A DNA stretch of 33,885 bases from Candidatus Liptonbacteria bacterium (GCA_016182105.1 JACOXZ010000012.1:1-33885); one strand, 5' to 3'. Numbered from the stretch's first letter, positions 1 through 8,247 are shown. Numbers and translations: made by a program. Notes: generated by a model not told the origin, from the letters alone.

Positions 1-124
1 TGACTGTGATTCGGCTTCTATTTTATTTTCCTCAAATCCACTAAAGACTTTCCTCAGATTAAAAGTAAGAATAACATTTTTAACGCTTTTCGCAAGCTGA
101 TTTGACCCCGCACCGGTGACGGGG

Positions 125-152
125 TTGACTTTTCCCGAAAGCCGAGTATAAT
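125..152 (+). promoter_or_regulatory. Strong sigma-70 promoter for the 210-452 gene
   Basis: TTGACT at 125-130 and a perfect TATAAT at 147-152 are separated by 16 bp. Transcription would start near 159, giving a leader of about 50 nt before the TTG start codon at 210. Confidence 0.8.
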
Positions 153-209
153 TAGAAGCAGAAAATTGAGGTTTGGATATTAAAGTTCTGTCTCGAGAAG
201 GGAGGTAAT

Positions 210-452
210 TTGCGATCAACCAGAAATGGCCAGGAGAAAAAACTTTACCGTGGGATAGTGACAGAGCTTTGTCCCTACGGCGCCCCGGAGGAAATCTTTT
301 TCACGCACGCCTTCTCCATATTTCAAGCCGAGAGGTTCATCCAGCAGAAATTCAACACATCCCACGGCTATGTAGGGTGGAAATATGTAGAGATGTCGGT
401 AAGCGTTGTGCCTAGAGACAAGGCAAAGGAACGACTAGTTCCGGTGACGTAA
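210..452 (+). CDS. Small orphan protein, 80 aa
   Basis: I do not recognise this protein. The start is TTG at 210, chosen because GGGAGGT lies a few bases upstream. The product is soluble and mixed in charge (opening MRSTRNGQEKKLYRGIV), rich in aromatic residues, with no membrane segment or signal peptide. It has its own strong promoter (125-152) and a perfect terminator directly at the stop codon, so it is a monocistronic unit. This layout (long leader, strong SD, non-ATG start, private terminator) recurs in other orphan genes of the window, such as 19669-19923, 20044-20721 and 30732-30896. The expression signals make a real gene likely; the function is unknown. Confidence 0.75.
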   Translation: MRSTRNGQEKKLYRGIVTELCPYGAPEEIFFTHAFSIFQAERFIQQKFNTSHGYVGWKYVEMSVSVVPRDKAKERLVPVT

Positions 453-484
453 GCCCCAATTCCAAAAATTGGGGCTTTTTCTTT
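451..484 (+). terminator. Rho-independent terminator of the 210-452 gene
   Basis: An 11-bp perfect stem (AAGCCCCAATT / AATTGGGGCTT) with a 5-nt loop is followed by a T-rich tail. It begins inside the TAA stop codon. Confidence 0.9.
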
Positions 485-600
485 AAAAGTGGGCTGGATA
501 GCCACAAAGACTGCCGCGATAAGCTTCGGCGTGAGCCGAGCGACACTCATAGTAGTCCTAGACTAATCCAAAAACCCCCGTAAAGCTGGGGTTTTTGTTT
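485..600 (+). other. Interval between two terminators, possible small RNA
   Basis: Small hairpins follow one another here: GTGG-GCT...AGC-CAC near 489-505, TCGGC-GTGA-GCCGA near 524-540, and TAGTC-CTA-GACTA near 553-565. They are followed by a second complete terminator at 570-600 (AAAAACCCC / GGGGTTTTT, T tail). I see no clear promoter of its own, so this may be a processed or read-through RNA or simply a double terminator. No ORF is convincing. Confidence 0.35.
570..600 (+). terminator. Second rho-independent terminator
   Basis: A 9-bp stem, AAAAACCCC (570-578) with GGGGTTTTT (588-596), is followed by GTTT. The flanking A and T runs would let it work in both directions. From here to the gene start at 749 I see only GC-rich inverted segments and the -10 box at 728-733. 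Confidence 0.85.
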
Positions 601-727
601 CACGCCGCCTTTGGTCGGTCGCTACCTAGCCGGAGACCGAGAGCTCACTCGCCCCAATCGCTCGACCACCTTCGAGGCGGAGTTTTCCACTATTTGGGCG
701 TTGCCACAGGCCCACCGTCTGCTAGAA

Positions 728-733
728 TATAAT
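728..733 (+). promoter_or_regulatory. -10 box of the carbohydrate operon
   Basis: A perfect TATAAT lies 15 nt before the ATG at 749. The only -35-like hexamer, TTGCCA at 701-706, is at a long 21-bp spacing, so the -35 is weak or absent. The leader would be about 10 nt. Confidence 0.6.
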
Positions 734-748
734 GAGAGGTCAAAGCGA

Positions 749-1795
749 ATGATAAAAGTCAAAAAACTGGGAGTGATTCTTGAGCCAACCAAAATTCCTT
801 TCGAGAGCCAAGCGGTCTTGAACCCAGGCACTTATCAAGAGGGAAAGTTCGTTCATCTTTTTTATCGGGCCATCGATAAAAGAAATCACTCGTGTATTGG
901 CTATGCCAAACTTGATGGACCGACTAAAGTTGTTGAGCGTTCAAGGAGACCGATAGTCCGCCGAAATTTCAATTACGAAAAGAAAGGGGTGGAAGATCCG
1001 CGGATTGTGAAAATCGGGAATATTTTTTACCTACTTTATGTGGCTCACGATGGCAAAAACGCCTTGACTGCCTACGCGACAAGTCACGATCTTAAACACT
1101 TCAAAAAACACGGCGTGGTGAGCGCCCAAATCACTTATCATGAAGCCGAACGAATTTTCAAAAAGAATCCCAGACTAAAGGATGCTTATTTTTTCTTTGC
1201 TTCGTTTTATGAACAGTTTGCCGGCCAGGATGTTCTTCTTTGGGAAAAAGATTTTCTTCTTTTCCCGAAAAAAATCCGCGGCCAGTTTGCTTTGGTTCAC
1301 CGCGTTCTTCCTGATATGCAAATCGTTTTTTTTAAAAAATTCTCTGACCTCACCAATAATTTCTGGCGACAGTATCTAAAAGATTTATCTAAGCATGTCA
1401 TCCTTGAAGGTAAGCACTGGTTTGAGTCGAGAAACATCGGCGGCGGCGCCCCGCCCATCGAAACCAAGGCCGGCTGGCTTCTCATACTCCACTCTGTCGA
1501 AGAACTTAACCGCGGCCGTGTCTATCACGCCTCGGCCGCTCTTCTCGATAAAAATAATCCGGAGAAACTTATCGGCCGACTCCATGAACCGCTTTTCTCA
1601 CCGACGAAGCCTTGGGAAAAATCCGGAGTGGTCTCGAACGTCGTCTTCCCGACTGGTACGGCTCTTTTCGGTGACACGCTCTACATCTATTACGGCGCGG
1701 CAGACAAACGAATCGGAGTGGCATCAGTTGATATAAATGACCTTATTCGTGAAATCAAAAATCCTAAAGGCCATCACAAGAAATCCCTTACATGA
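749..1795 (+). CDS. GH130 family beta-mannoside phosphorylase/hydrolase-like protein
   Basis: A five-bladed beta-propeller enzyme of family GH130, whose members phosphorolyse or hydrolyse beta-mannosides. The product is about 348 aa from ATG 749; the longer reading frame from 611 runs through the promoter, so I reject that start. Visible family features are GVEDPRIV, whose Asp is the expected catalytic acid, then HDGKNALTAYATSHDLKHF, and IGGGAPPIETKAGWLLILHSV-type blade motifs with the family's conserved His. It heads a plus-strand operon with a glycosyltransferase fusion (1926) and a helical glycosidase (4142), so it probably works on a mannose-containing oligosaccharide made or turned over by its neighbours. 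Whether it is a phosphorylase or a hydrolase cannot be decided by eye. Confidence 0.85.
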   Translation: MIKVKKLGVILEPTKIPFESQAVLNPGTYQEGKFVHLFYRAIDKRNHSCIGYAKLDGPTKVVERSRRPIVRRNFNYEKKGVEDPRIVKIGNIFYLLYVAHDGKNALTAYATSHDLKHFKKHGVVSAQITYHEAERIFKKNPRLKDAYFFFASFYEQFAGQDVLLWEKDFLLFPKKIRGQFALVHRVLPDMQIVFFKKFSDLTNNFWRQYLKDLSKHVILEGKHWFESRNIGGGAPPIETKAGWLLILHSVEELNRGRVYHASAALLDKNNPEKLIGRLHEPLFSPTKPWEKSGVVSNVVFPTGTALFGDTLYIYYGAADKRIGVASVDINDLIREIKNPKGHHKKSLT

Positions 1796-1796
1796 A

Positions 1797-1927
1797 ATCC
1801 CTCACTCTTCAAAGATAGAAACAAGATTCAGTATGAAACCAGAATTTACTTCCAAAACATTAGAACGGCTAGAAATAATGCCTTGCTTCGTGGTCGCGAA
1901 GCGACAAATCTCTGAAGAGTGAGGGAT
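1797..1927 (+). promoter_or_regulatory. Long-range hairpin hiding the start of the downstream glycosyltransferase gene
   Basis: ATCCCTCACTCTTCA (1797-1811) is perfectly complementary to TGAAGAGTGAGGGAT (1913-1927). The 3' arm holds the purine-rich ribosome site and the first two bases of the ATG at 1926. A second hairpin (GCTTCG / CGAAGC, about 1884-1902) lies in the loop. This could be an intercistronic translational control structure or a 131-bp inverted-repeat-bounded insertion. Confidence 0.6.
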
Positions 1928-4136
1928 GAAAGAAGAACTGCCAAGCAATAAAATACTTTATCTTGGCACTTTTCCGCCACGTGAGTGCGGAATTGCCACT
2001 TTCACGAACGATCTTACAACCGCCATGGACTTGAAGTTCAATCCGCAAACCAAGTCAGAAATTACGGCGATAAACGACGATTCGGCCACTATCTACAACT
2101 ACAATCAAAAAGTTTCGAACCAAATCGCGGCAAGCGATATCGAAAACTACGTTTCCCTCGCCGAAAAGATCAATGCCCGAGATGAAATCAGGGTTGTAAA
2201 CATACAGCATGAGTTCGGAATTTTCGGAGGCGCCTGGGGCGACTACCTCATCCCCTTTCTCCAAGTCATAAAAAAGCCAGTGGTCACCACCTTTCACTCA
2301 GTGCTCCCAGAGCCTGATGATTATTTAAAGAACGTTGTAAAGATTATTACGAGCAAATCCGCAGCTGTGGTGGTTATGAATGAGTTCTCGAGAGACTTAC
2401 TCGTGAATACCTACGGGGCCCAAGGATCGAAGATCCATCTCATTCCTCACGGTATTCCAGGAACGGCCTTTGAACCAAGCGAGAAATATAAATCCGGACT
2501 TGGATTCGAAGGCAAAATTGTCATTTCCACATTTGGCCTCTTAAGTCCAGGTAAAGGCATACAGTACGCGATTAGGGCGCTTCCCAAGATCCTCGCCCGT
2601 TTCCCTAATACCGTCTACCTAGTCCTCGGAGAGACTCATCCGAACGTGCGCCGAGACTGCGGCGAGGAATATCGGAACTATCTCCACGAACTCGTAGAAG
2701 ATTTAAACCTTAACGACCATGTGAAGTTTTACAATAAATATCTCACGCTTGAGGAAATTGTGAGCTACTTAAAAGCCACTGACGTTTATGTCTCACCCTC
2801 TGTGACCGAGTCGCAGTCAGTGAGCGGAACTCTTTCTTATGCGATGGGTTGCGGCCGGCCAGCTGTGAGCACCAAAACGAATTACGCAAAATTTCTGATT
2901 AACAAAAATACCGGAATACTTGTCGGATTCAAAAATTCAGACTCAATAGCCAGAGCGGTAATTGAAATTTTAGACGATCCTAAAATGATGACCGCGATGG
3001 CCGGCGAGGCTTATGAAACAACAAGAAAAATGATCTGGCCTAACGTGGCGACGGCTTATTTCGGTATTTACAAGAAGCTTGCAAATCTCGGAGCAGAGGA
3101 GAAGAAGCTGCCGCCGATTAAACTTGACCACTTGAAACGCTTGACCGACGATCTCGGAATTTTCCACTTTGCGAAGTACAGCAAACCGGAAAAGCGATTT
3201 GGCTACAGCCTTGACGATAATGCCAGAGCGCTCCTTGTTGCCGTGATGCACTATCGAAAAAATCCCGAGCCCGAAATCCTTGAACTTATCAAAACCTACC
3301 TTAAATTCATCAGATTTGTTCAACGGCCTACAGGAAATTTTGCAAATATCGTGAGTTCGAAAAGAAGAAGGGATGGAACGAATGATGACGACGTTCAGGG
3401 TCGCGCTATCTGGGCTTTGGGTTATACGTCGGCCGAAAACATCCTGCCGCAAGAAATAAGGCGTCAAGCTCAACAAATCTTTTTGAAGTCCGTGAAGAGA
3501 GCCAAAGAAATGAAATCGCCGCGGGCGATAGCCTTTGCCATCTCGGGATTATATGCCTACCTAAAACATTTTCCCCGAAAAAATTTAATGACCCTCTTCA
3601 AGAAACTCTCTGAAGAACAAGTACGTCTCTATAGAGAGGTGGCGGTTCCAGAGTGGCTTTGGTTTGAACATCACTTTTCTTATTCAAACAGCAAAATGCC
3701 CGAATCGCTTTTTTACGCTTATGATTTGACTAAAAACAAAAAATATTTGGAAGTGGCGGAAAAATCTTTGGAATTTTTGAGCCAGATAACTTTTGAGAGT
3801 AATCACTATACTCCTATCGGACAGAACGGCTGGTATTTCCGCAACAAAAAACGCTCATTCTTTGACCAGCAGCCAGAGGACACTGCCTCAATGGTCCAAA
3901 CCAAAGCAGTGGCCTATCAAGTTACCGGAAGAGAAAAACATCTCGAAGACGCTTTCAGGGCTTTCCAGTGGTTTTTGGGAAAAAATCACCTGGGCCAGAT
4001 GGTTTACGACGAAGTGACTGGCGGCTGCTATGACGGCGTCGGTAAGTCAGCTTTAAACTTGAACCAAGGCGCGGAATCAACGATTTCCTATCTTTTAGCC
4101 CGTCTAGCACTAGAGGAGTTCGGAACCAATAAATAA
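1926..4136 (+). CDS. GT4 glycosyltransferase fused to a helical glycosidase-like domain
   Basis: A 736-aa two-domain protein. Residues 1 to about 395 form a GT-B fold GT4 glycosyltransferase: N-terminal GTFPPRECGIATFTNDL, the HGIP loop, and the donor-site region VSPSVTESQSVSGTLSYAMG that corresponds to the family's E-x7-E segment. Residues about 400-736 look like an all-alpha (alpha/alpha)6 barrel, with FGYSLDDNARALL, DDDVQGRAIWALGY, PEWLWFEHHFSYSNSKMPE and a closing GAESTISYLLA, as in glycosidase-like toroids. The reaction is not known; by context it builds and perhaps trims a mannose- or glucose-containing glycan. The start codon lies in a 15-bp stem. The next gene starts 5 nt after its stop. 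Confidence 0.85.
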   Translation: MKEELPSNKILYLGTFPPRECGIATFTNDLTTAMDLKFNPQTKSEITAINDDSATIYNYNQKVSNQIAASDIENYVSLAEKINARDEIRVVNIQHEFGIFGGAWGDYLIPFLQVIKKPVVTTFHSVLPEPDDYLKNVVKIITSKSAAVVVMNEFSRDLLVNTYGAQGSKIHLIPHGIPGTAFEPSEKYKSGLGFEGKIVISTFGLLSPGKGIQYAIRALPKILARFPNTVYLVLGETHPNVRRDCGEEYRNYLHELVEDLNLNDHVKFYNKYLTLEEIVSYLKATDVYVSPSVTESQSVSGTLSYAMGCGRPAVSTKTNYAKFLINKNTGILVGFKNSDSIARAVIEILDDPKMMTAMAGEAYETTRKMIWPNVATAYFGIYKKLANLGAEEKKLPPIKLDHLKRLTDDLGIFHFAKYSKPEKRFGYSLDDNARALLVAVMHYRKNPEPEILELIKTYLKFIRFVQRPTGNFANIVSSKRRRDGTNDDDVQGRAIWALGYTSAENILPQEIRRQAQQIFLKSVKRAKEMKSPRAIAFAISGLYAYLKHFPRKNLMTLFKKLSEEQVRLYREVAVPEWLWFEHHFSYSNSKMPESLFYAYDLTKNKKYLEVAEKSLEFLSQITFESNHYTPIGQNGWYFRNKKRSFFDQQPEDTASMVQTKAVAYQVTGREKHLEDAFRAFQWFLGKNHLGQMVYDEVTGGCYDGVGKSALNLNQGAESTISYLLARLALEEFGTNK

Positions 4137-4141
4137 GGATC

Positions 4142-5278
4142 ATGGGCCTTATTCAAGAAGGCTACTTGAACGCGGTTAAGGCCTTAAAACGCTGTATTAC
4201 CCCTAAAGGCCTTTACGCCTCTGGCACTAAGGAGGGTTATACTTCGGTCTGGTCGCGCGACAGTAATATTTCTCTTCTTGGCGGCGCGCTTGTGGGTCAG
4301 GAATTTAAAAAGGCATTTGAGGACAGCTTAAATACCTTAGCTAAGAACCAATCAGCCTTGGGCCAGATCCCGAATGCTGTTGGCATCTATGATCCGCTTT
4401 TAAGATCGGATGTGACCTATAGCACCATTGATTCGAGCCTGTGGTTCATCTTAGGCGAGCATGTTTATGCAAAGGCCTATAACGATAAGGGTCTCCTTAA
4501 AAAACATGCGATTCATATTAAAGAGGCTTTTAAATGGGTTCGCTATCAGGATTTCAGCGAAGAACATTTGCCAACTCAACAACCGACCGGCGACTGGCAA
4601 GACGCTTTTCCCCATAAATACGGCAGAACCATAAACACTGAAGCTCTTTACTATGCGGCTTTAAGATTCTTGGGAAAGAACAAAGAAGCAACACTGGTTA
4701 AGAAACTGGTAAACGGCCCTTCGAGGCCGCACCTGGCTCTATACGAAAAAAAATTGGGGTTCTATCTGCCCTGGGCCTGGAAAGATCACGCTGGCGACCG
4801 CGAAGAAGAACACTGGTTTGATTCGCTGGGAAATCTCCTTGCCATTGTCTCCGGCCTCGCGGGTCCAACAAAAGCGAGGTTAATTCTCCGCTATATTGAA
4901 AAGCATAGGATTAACCGCCCCTATCCCGTGAAATGCATGGATCCGCCGATCTATCCGAAAAGCAAACTTTGGAAATCATATTTTTCAAAATCAGACGCGC
5001 GGACTCCGCATCATTATCTAAACGGCGGCATCTGGCCTTTTATCGGCGGCTTTTACGTGGCAGCCTTAGTCAAAGCCAAGCAATTCAAAAAAGCCGAACA
5101 AGAACTCGAACTTCTCGCGGGAGCCGTAAAGCAGGGACGCAAACTTGTCTGGGAATTCAACGAGTGGCTGGACGGCATCCAGGGTAAACCAAGAGGCGGA
5201 ATTTACCAAGCCTGGTCAGCCGGCGCTTATATCTTTGCCTACGAGTGCGTGAAAAGAAAAAAAGCGCTTTTCTTTTAA
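4142..5278 (+). CDS. (alpha/alpha)6-barrel glycoside hydrolase, glycogen debranching enzyme/GH100-like
   Basis: A 378-aa all-helical glycosidase. Characteristic motifs are TSVWSRDSNISLLGG near residue 35 (the WxRD signature of these barrels), TGDWQDAFPHKYGRTINTEA near 155, HHYLNGGIWPFIGGFYVAAL near 290, and FNEWLDG followed by QAWSAGAYIFA near the C-terminus. This combination is seen in amylo-alpha-1,6-glucosidase (GDE_C) and neutral invertase (GH100) families; substrate specificity cannot be assigned. The ribosome site AAGGA is just before ATG 4142, 5 nt after the preceding gene. It is the last gene of the plus-strand operon, followed by a perfect palindrome. No signal peptide is visible, so it is probably cytoplasmic. 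Confidence 0.8.
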   Translation: MGLIQEGYLNAVKALKRCITPKGLYASGTKEGYTSVWSRDSNISLLGGALVGQEFKKAFEDSLNTLAKNQSALGQIPNAVGIYDPLLRSDVTYSTIDSSLWFILGEHVYAKAYNDKGLLKKHAIHIKEAFKWVRYQDFSEEHLPTQQPTGDWQDAFPHKYGRTINTEALYYAALRFLGKNKEATLVKKLVNGPSRPHLALYEKKLGFYLPWAWKDHAGDREEEHWFDSLGNLLAIVSGLAGPTKARLILRYIEKHRINRPYPVKCMDPPIYPKSKLWKSYFSKSDARTPHHYLNGGIWPFIGGFYVAALVKAKQFKKAEQELELLAGAVKQGRKLVWEFNEWLDGIQGKPRGGIYQAWSAGAYIFAYECVKRKKALFF

Positions 5279-5308
5279 AGAATTACTCCGGAAACGTCCT
5301 TTTATTTC

Positions 5309-5346
5309 TACTATGATTATACCACAATTGTGGTATAATCATAGTA
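5309..5346. terminator. Perfect 38-bp palindrome between convergent genes
   Basis: A 19-bp arm (TACTATGATTATACCACAA) is followed by its exact reverse complement with no loop, between the ends of convergent genes. TTTTTT follows on the plus side and AAATAAAAG on the other, so it can act as a bidirectional terminator. Each arm also carries TGGTATAAT, the extended -10 sequence used elsewhere in this window. Confidence 0.7.
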
Positions 5347-5351
5347 ATTTT

Positions 5352-6497
5352 TTACGCGATATTTAAACGCGCTTTGACCAAATCCGCGATGCGCTTCGCG
5401 ATTTTTCGATACTCAAAATTTTCGAGAGCGTGTTTCGCTGCTCGCTCACCCATCTTTTCTCGGAGTTCTTTGTCTGGCAAAAGCTTCATTAAATAATTAG
5501 CCAAATCTTCATGATCAGCCCGGTAAGCAAAAGTTTTGGGCTTATCAAAAATAACCATGTGCCGCTCTTCAAATCCCATGCTGGTATAAACCCACTCCCG
5601 ATCCAGATCAATTGTCCCCGCAACTTTGGCCAGATATCCGGTCTCGCCGTGAATAATCGTCTCCTTGGGCCCCATCATGTCAATTGAGAGTACAGGCTTA
5701 GCGCAGGCCTGGGCCTCGACCTGAATCAATCCAAACCCCTCAAGCCGGCTCGGCGCGGCGTAGATGTCGCAGGCATTCAAGAGATAGGGCATAAAATCGT
5801 GAGAGACCGGGCCTTCGACATACTTCACTTTGTTTTCCGACTCGCCTAGCTCCTGGATCAGCGCCATCTCGTCTTCGTAGTGATCATCCGCGCTTTGCCC
5901 GCCCCAAACTTTGCAGATGTATTTCCACTTCTTGAAGTTCTGGTCAACGATCTTCAGAGCCTTCAAGACCTCTTGGGCGCCTTTAGAACTCACATCTCCG
6001 CCTGCAGTCAAAATCATCACTTCGTCGTCCTCAACGCCCAACATCTCGCGCACCTGTTTTATCCGGGGATCATCTCTCACGATGGGTTTTACTTCTTGGG
6101 GGTCAAAGCCCACTGGCATGACTTCGAAATTTTTGGTATTAACCCCATCCCTTTCGTAGGTATGCTTCACCCAACTGCTCGTGACTAGTACCAAGGGCAG
6201 AGAGCTTAAGGTATTTTGATAATTGGCCACCCAGCCGTCAGCCACGAGCCAAGGCACGGCCGGGATGCCGAAACTTTGCGGGTGCTCTACGATATCCGGC
6301 GTATGCGCCCAGAAGCCGATGCCGATTGAGACATCCGGCTTAAAGTACTTGTAAATCCATTCTTTTTGAAATTCGCTCGCCTGATGGCAGGGCAAAACTT
6401 CCTCGCCGTTCTCCTTCATCCCACGATAAAGCAAATCGCCCTGCAAACTTAAACCGTCCGGCTCTGGTGGATAAGCGTAAAGAATAACCGATCTCAT
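5352..6497 (-). CDS. GT4 family glycosyltransferase
   Basis: A 381-aa GT-B glycosyltransferase. The N-terminal half begins with MRSVILYAYPPEPDG. The C-terminal nucleotide-sugar domain has ILTAGGDVSSKGAQEVLKAL, then YAAPSRLEGFGLIQVEAQAC, the E-x7-E donor-binding segment of GT4, then GPKETIIHGETGYL. It transfers a hexose from a nucleotide sugar to an unidentified acceptor, in the cytoplasm or at the membrane face. Its start overlaps the end of the PIG-L gene by 4 nt (ATGA), so the two are translationally coupled. With the isomerase upstream they form a three-gene operon for sugar supply and glycan or glycolipid assembly. Confidence 0.88.
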   Translation of the reverse strand: MRSVILYAYPPEPDGLSLQGDLLYRGMKENGEEVLPCHQASEFQKEWIYKYFKPDVSIGIGFWAHTPDIVEHPQSFGIPAVPWLVADGWVANYQNTLSSLPLVLVTSSWVKHTYERDGVNTKNFEVMPVGFDPQEVKPIVRDDPRIKQVREMLGVEDDEVMILTAGGDVSSKGAQEVLKALKIVDQNFKKWKYICKVWGGQSADDHYEDEMALIQELGESENKVKYVEGPVSHDFMPYLLNACDIYAAPSRLEGFGLIQVEAQACAKPVLSIDMMGPKETIIHGETGYLAKVAGTIDLDREWVYTSMGFEERHMVIFDKPKTFAYRADHEDLANYLMKLLPDKELREKMGERAAKHALENFEYRKIAKRIADLVKARLNIA

Positions 6498-7102
6498 CTG
6501 ACCTTTAGCTCGTTAAAAGTTTCAACCAGTCCGGAACTTGCGTATTCAAAAGAAGATTTCTTGAAACCATACATTTTCTCAATAATATTTTTTTTGGTTC
6601 GGAATATTTTTAAGGGGAGTTTAAGGGAGAAGTCGGGCTTGCCGGATGGCCGGGCGATTCCCTTCTCTTCATCAAGCTCATAAGCAAAGGTGAAAATTTC
6701 CCGAGCCGAAACCAGCCTTCTCTTTAAAAGCTCTTTAACGGCCTCAAAAACCCCTTTGTGCCGAAGGTGGCCGTATTCACCGTTCGATCCATGAGTGAAG
6801 AGATAATCGAAGCTCTTACCTCTCAAACTTTTAAGAATTCGCTTTTTTATATGAGGTATGCTCTCGCTTAAATTCATAAGTCCTTCGTCTTCTAGGTCAG
6901 ATATGATTGATTTTGCGCCGTAAAATCTCGAGACATGCAAAAATTTTGGGGCTCTGTCGGAATCGTCCTTGCGGCACAAGGAAAAAATAGTCCAGCTCAA
7001 GTTCCCCCACTTCAAGATCGTTCCCCCCATCCAGATAGTCTCGTCGTCCGGATGGGCAACTATGACAAGAGCGCTCCTCCCGTCAAGTGCGAGCTCCTTC
7101 AT
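6494..7102 (-). CDS. PIG-L family LmbE-like deacetylase
   Basis: A 202-aa metal-dependent N-deacetylase of the PIG-L/LmbE family, acting on N-acetylated sugars or sugar conjugates. The zinc motif AHPDDE is at residues 17-22, and the second metal/catalytic region HGSNGEYGHLRHKGVFEAV is near residues 105-123. Length is normal for the family. It starts 1 nt after the stop of the isomerase gene and overlaps the GT4 gene by 4 nt, so the three are one transcript. A likely job is deacetylating a GlcNAc-type intermediate that the adjacent transferase makes or uses; that is inference from context. Confidence 0.9.
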   Translation of the reverse strand: MKELALDGRSALVIVAHPDDETIWMGGTILKWGNLSWTIFSLCRKDDSDRAPKFLHVSRFYGAKSIISDLEDEGLMNLSESIPHIKKRILKSLRGKSFDYLFTHGSNGEYGHLRHKGVFEAVKELLKRRLVSAREIFTFAYELDEEKGIARPSGKPDFSLKLPLKIFRTKKNIIEKMYGFKKSSFEYASSGLVETFNELKVR

Positions 7103-7103
7103 C

Positions 7104-8072
7104 TTATATTAGTTTCTTGAATTCTTCAACTAGGGGCACCTCCTCCGGATCAACGCCGTACTCTTTGGCGGTGTAGAGCGCTGACCAGTTGGCGAGGACG
7201 AATGAATTGAAAATCTTGTGAAGCTTGGATTCACCCTTAAGTTCAATAACCGTAACCGGAAATTTTCGATCGCGGAAAATTCTTTCCATAACCTCCATCC
7301 TCTTCAAAATCCGGCTGCCGTCAGATGAGTCTTTTAAGATAAGAAAATGGTAAAAGGACGAGAGGGCTTTTGTGGGCGGTGCCACGTCAAAACTCGTCAT
7401 CTCGTTATGGTTCAGTTCAGGAAAAACATTGTAAAAAGCCGGAATTTTTCCAGTCTCATTAAAAGCAATTTTCCAATTATAAGCCAAGCCCAAATTGGTT
7501 GTTGAAGAATAAATAATCGGCACTTTGCCTTTAAGCATGCTCGCCAATTTTTGACCCTCTTTCTCCAAATCCATTGGCCGGAGCAAGACGGCCAAATCTT
7601 GAGCTTCTTTTAAGCCATTCTCGTCGTCAAAGAGTTTCAAGATTGCCTTTATGCTGAACCCGAGAGCTACTCTTGGCTCAATGCCGATATCCGGCAGTTT
7701 TATGTAAGGAATGCCGTTCTTTTTAGCTAAATCCAAGAGCTTCCCGCCTGAAGCAATAGCCGCGAGCGGCAAATTATTTTTTAAGGCGGCGTCATATACA
7801 GATATCGCCTCTTCGGTATCGCCGGAATAGGAACTGGCAATTATGAGGCTATTTTTTAGATCTTCACTTGTAAGCGGCGGCAGGCCGTAATCTTTATGAA
7901 TATAAAGATTCAATGTCGGCTGCCAAGCCTTAAGGAGATCAGCGGCCAAATGCGACCCGCCCATCCCAGAGACAATGAATTTCTTGAACTTCTTCCAATT
8001 CTTATCGTTCACTACCCTCGGCTCGAACTCGAACTGCTTCGCGAAACCCCGAATCGCCTCGTACATCAACAT
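7104..8072 (-). CDS. Bifunctional phosphoglucose/phosphomannose isomerase (SIS domains)
   Basis: A 322-aa SIS-type sugar isomerase that interconverts fructose-6-phosphate with glucose-6-phosphate or mannose-6-phosphate. SIS domain 1 has FIVSGMGGSHLAADLL and IIASSYSGDTEEA (phosphate-binding Ser/Thr loops). The C-terminal domain carries FPELNHNEMTSF, whose Glu-His pair fits the active-site motif of the bacterial PGI/PMI family. Two ATGs are possible, 8072 and 8066; neither has an SD, in line with leaderless or short-leader starts elsewhere here. It is the first gene of the operon with the deacetylase and GT4. Mannose-6-phosphate formation would feed mannosyl donors, matching the GH130 operon on the other strand. 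Confidence 0.88.
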   Translation of the reverse strand: MLMYEAIRGFAKQFEFEPRVVNDKNWKKFKKFIVSGMGGSHLAADLLKAWQPTLNLYIHKDYGLPPLTSEDLKNSLIIASSYSGDTEEAISVYDAALKNNLPLAAIASGGKLLDLAKKNGIPYIKLPDIGIEPRVALGFSIKAILKLFDDENGLKEAQDLAVLLRPMDLEKEGQKLASMLKGKVPIIYSSTTNLGLAYNWKIAFNETGKIPAFYNVFPELNHNEMTSFDVAPPTKALSSFYHFLILKDSSDGSRILKRMEVMERIFRDRKFPVTVIELKGESKLHKIFNSFVLANWSALYTAKEYGVDPEEVPLVEEFKKLI

Positions 8073-8104
8073 ACATTCATACTACTAAATATCGGAAAAA
8101 ATAA

Positions 8105-8247
8105 GAAGCCGTCAGCTATTCTTGAGGAAGCTCTCGGACCCAGCCGTAGCTCGGTGTCGCCAAAGGCGACTACGGCTGGGGAGAGGCAGCGGGCGCTTGC
8201 CGCTGGAGCAAGCGAACCGCGGTTCCGAAAGGATGGCTGGCGGCTTC
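8105..8247 (+). ncRNA. Structured RNA element, copy A, unknown family
   Basis: P1 is a 19-bp closing helix (8105-8123 with 8229-8247), all positions paired, three as U-G wobbles that exist only if the plus strand is transcribed. P2 is CTCTC (8131-8135) with GAGAG (8181-8185), a GGA bulge, then an 11-bp helix (8139-8149 / 8170-8180) and an inner TCGCC-AAA-GGCGA hairpin. P3 is GCGG...CCGC around a hairpin whose loop is CGCTGGA (8201-8207), followed by GGTTCCGAAAGG. The same layout and the 13-nt TGCCGCTGGAGCA apex occur at 9675-9834 with different helix sequences. The last base of P1 overlaps the stop codon of the neighbouring minus-strand gene. Confidence 0.7.

Noticed and set aside
600-690. 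Third copy of the 8105/9675 RNA element
   Set aside because: It shares only ACCGAGAGCTC-like bases with the reverse complement of the element. The CGCTGGA apex and paired helices are missing.
611-748. Longer N-terminus for the GH130 gene
   Set aside because: The extension crosses a perfect -10 box (728-733) and has no similarity to the family; ATG 749 gives the normal start.
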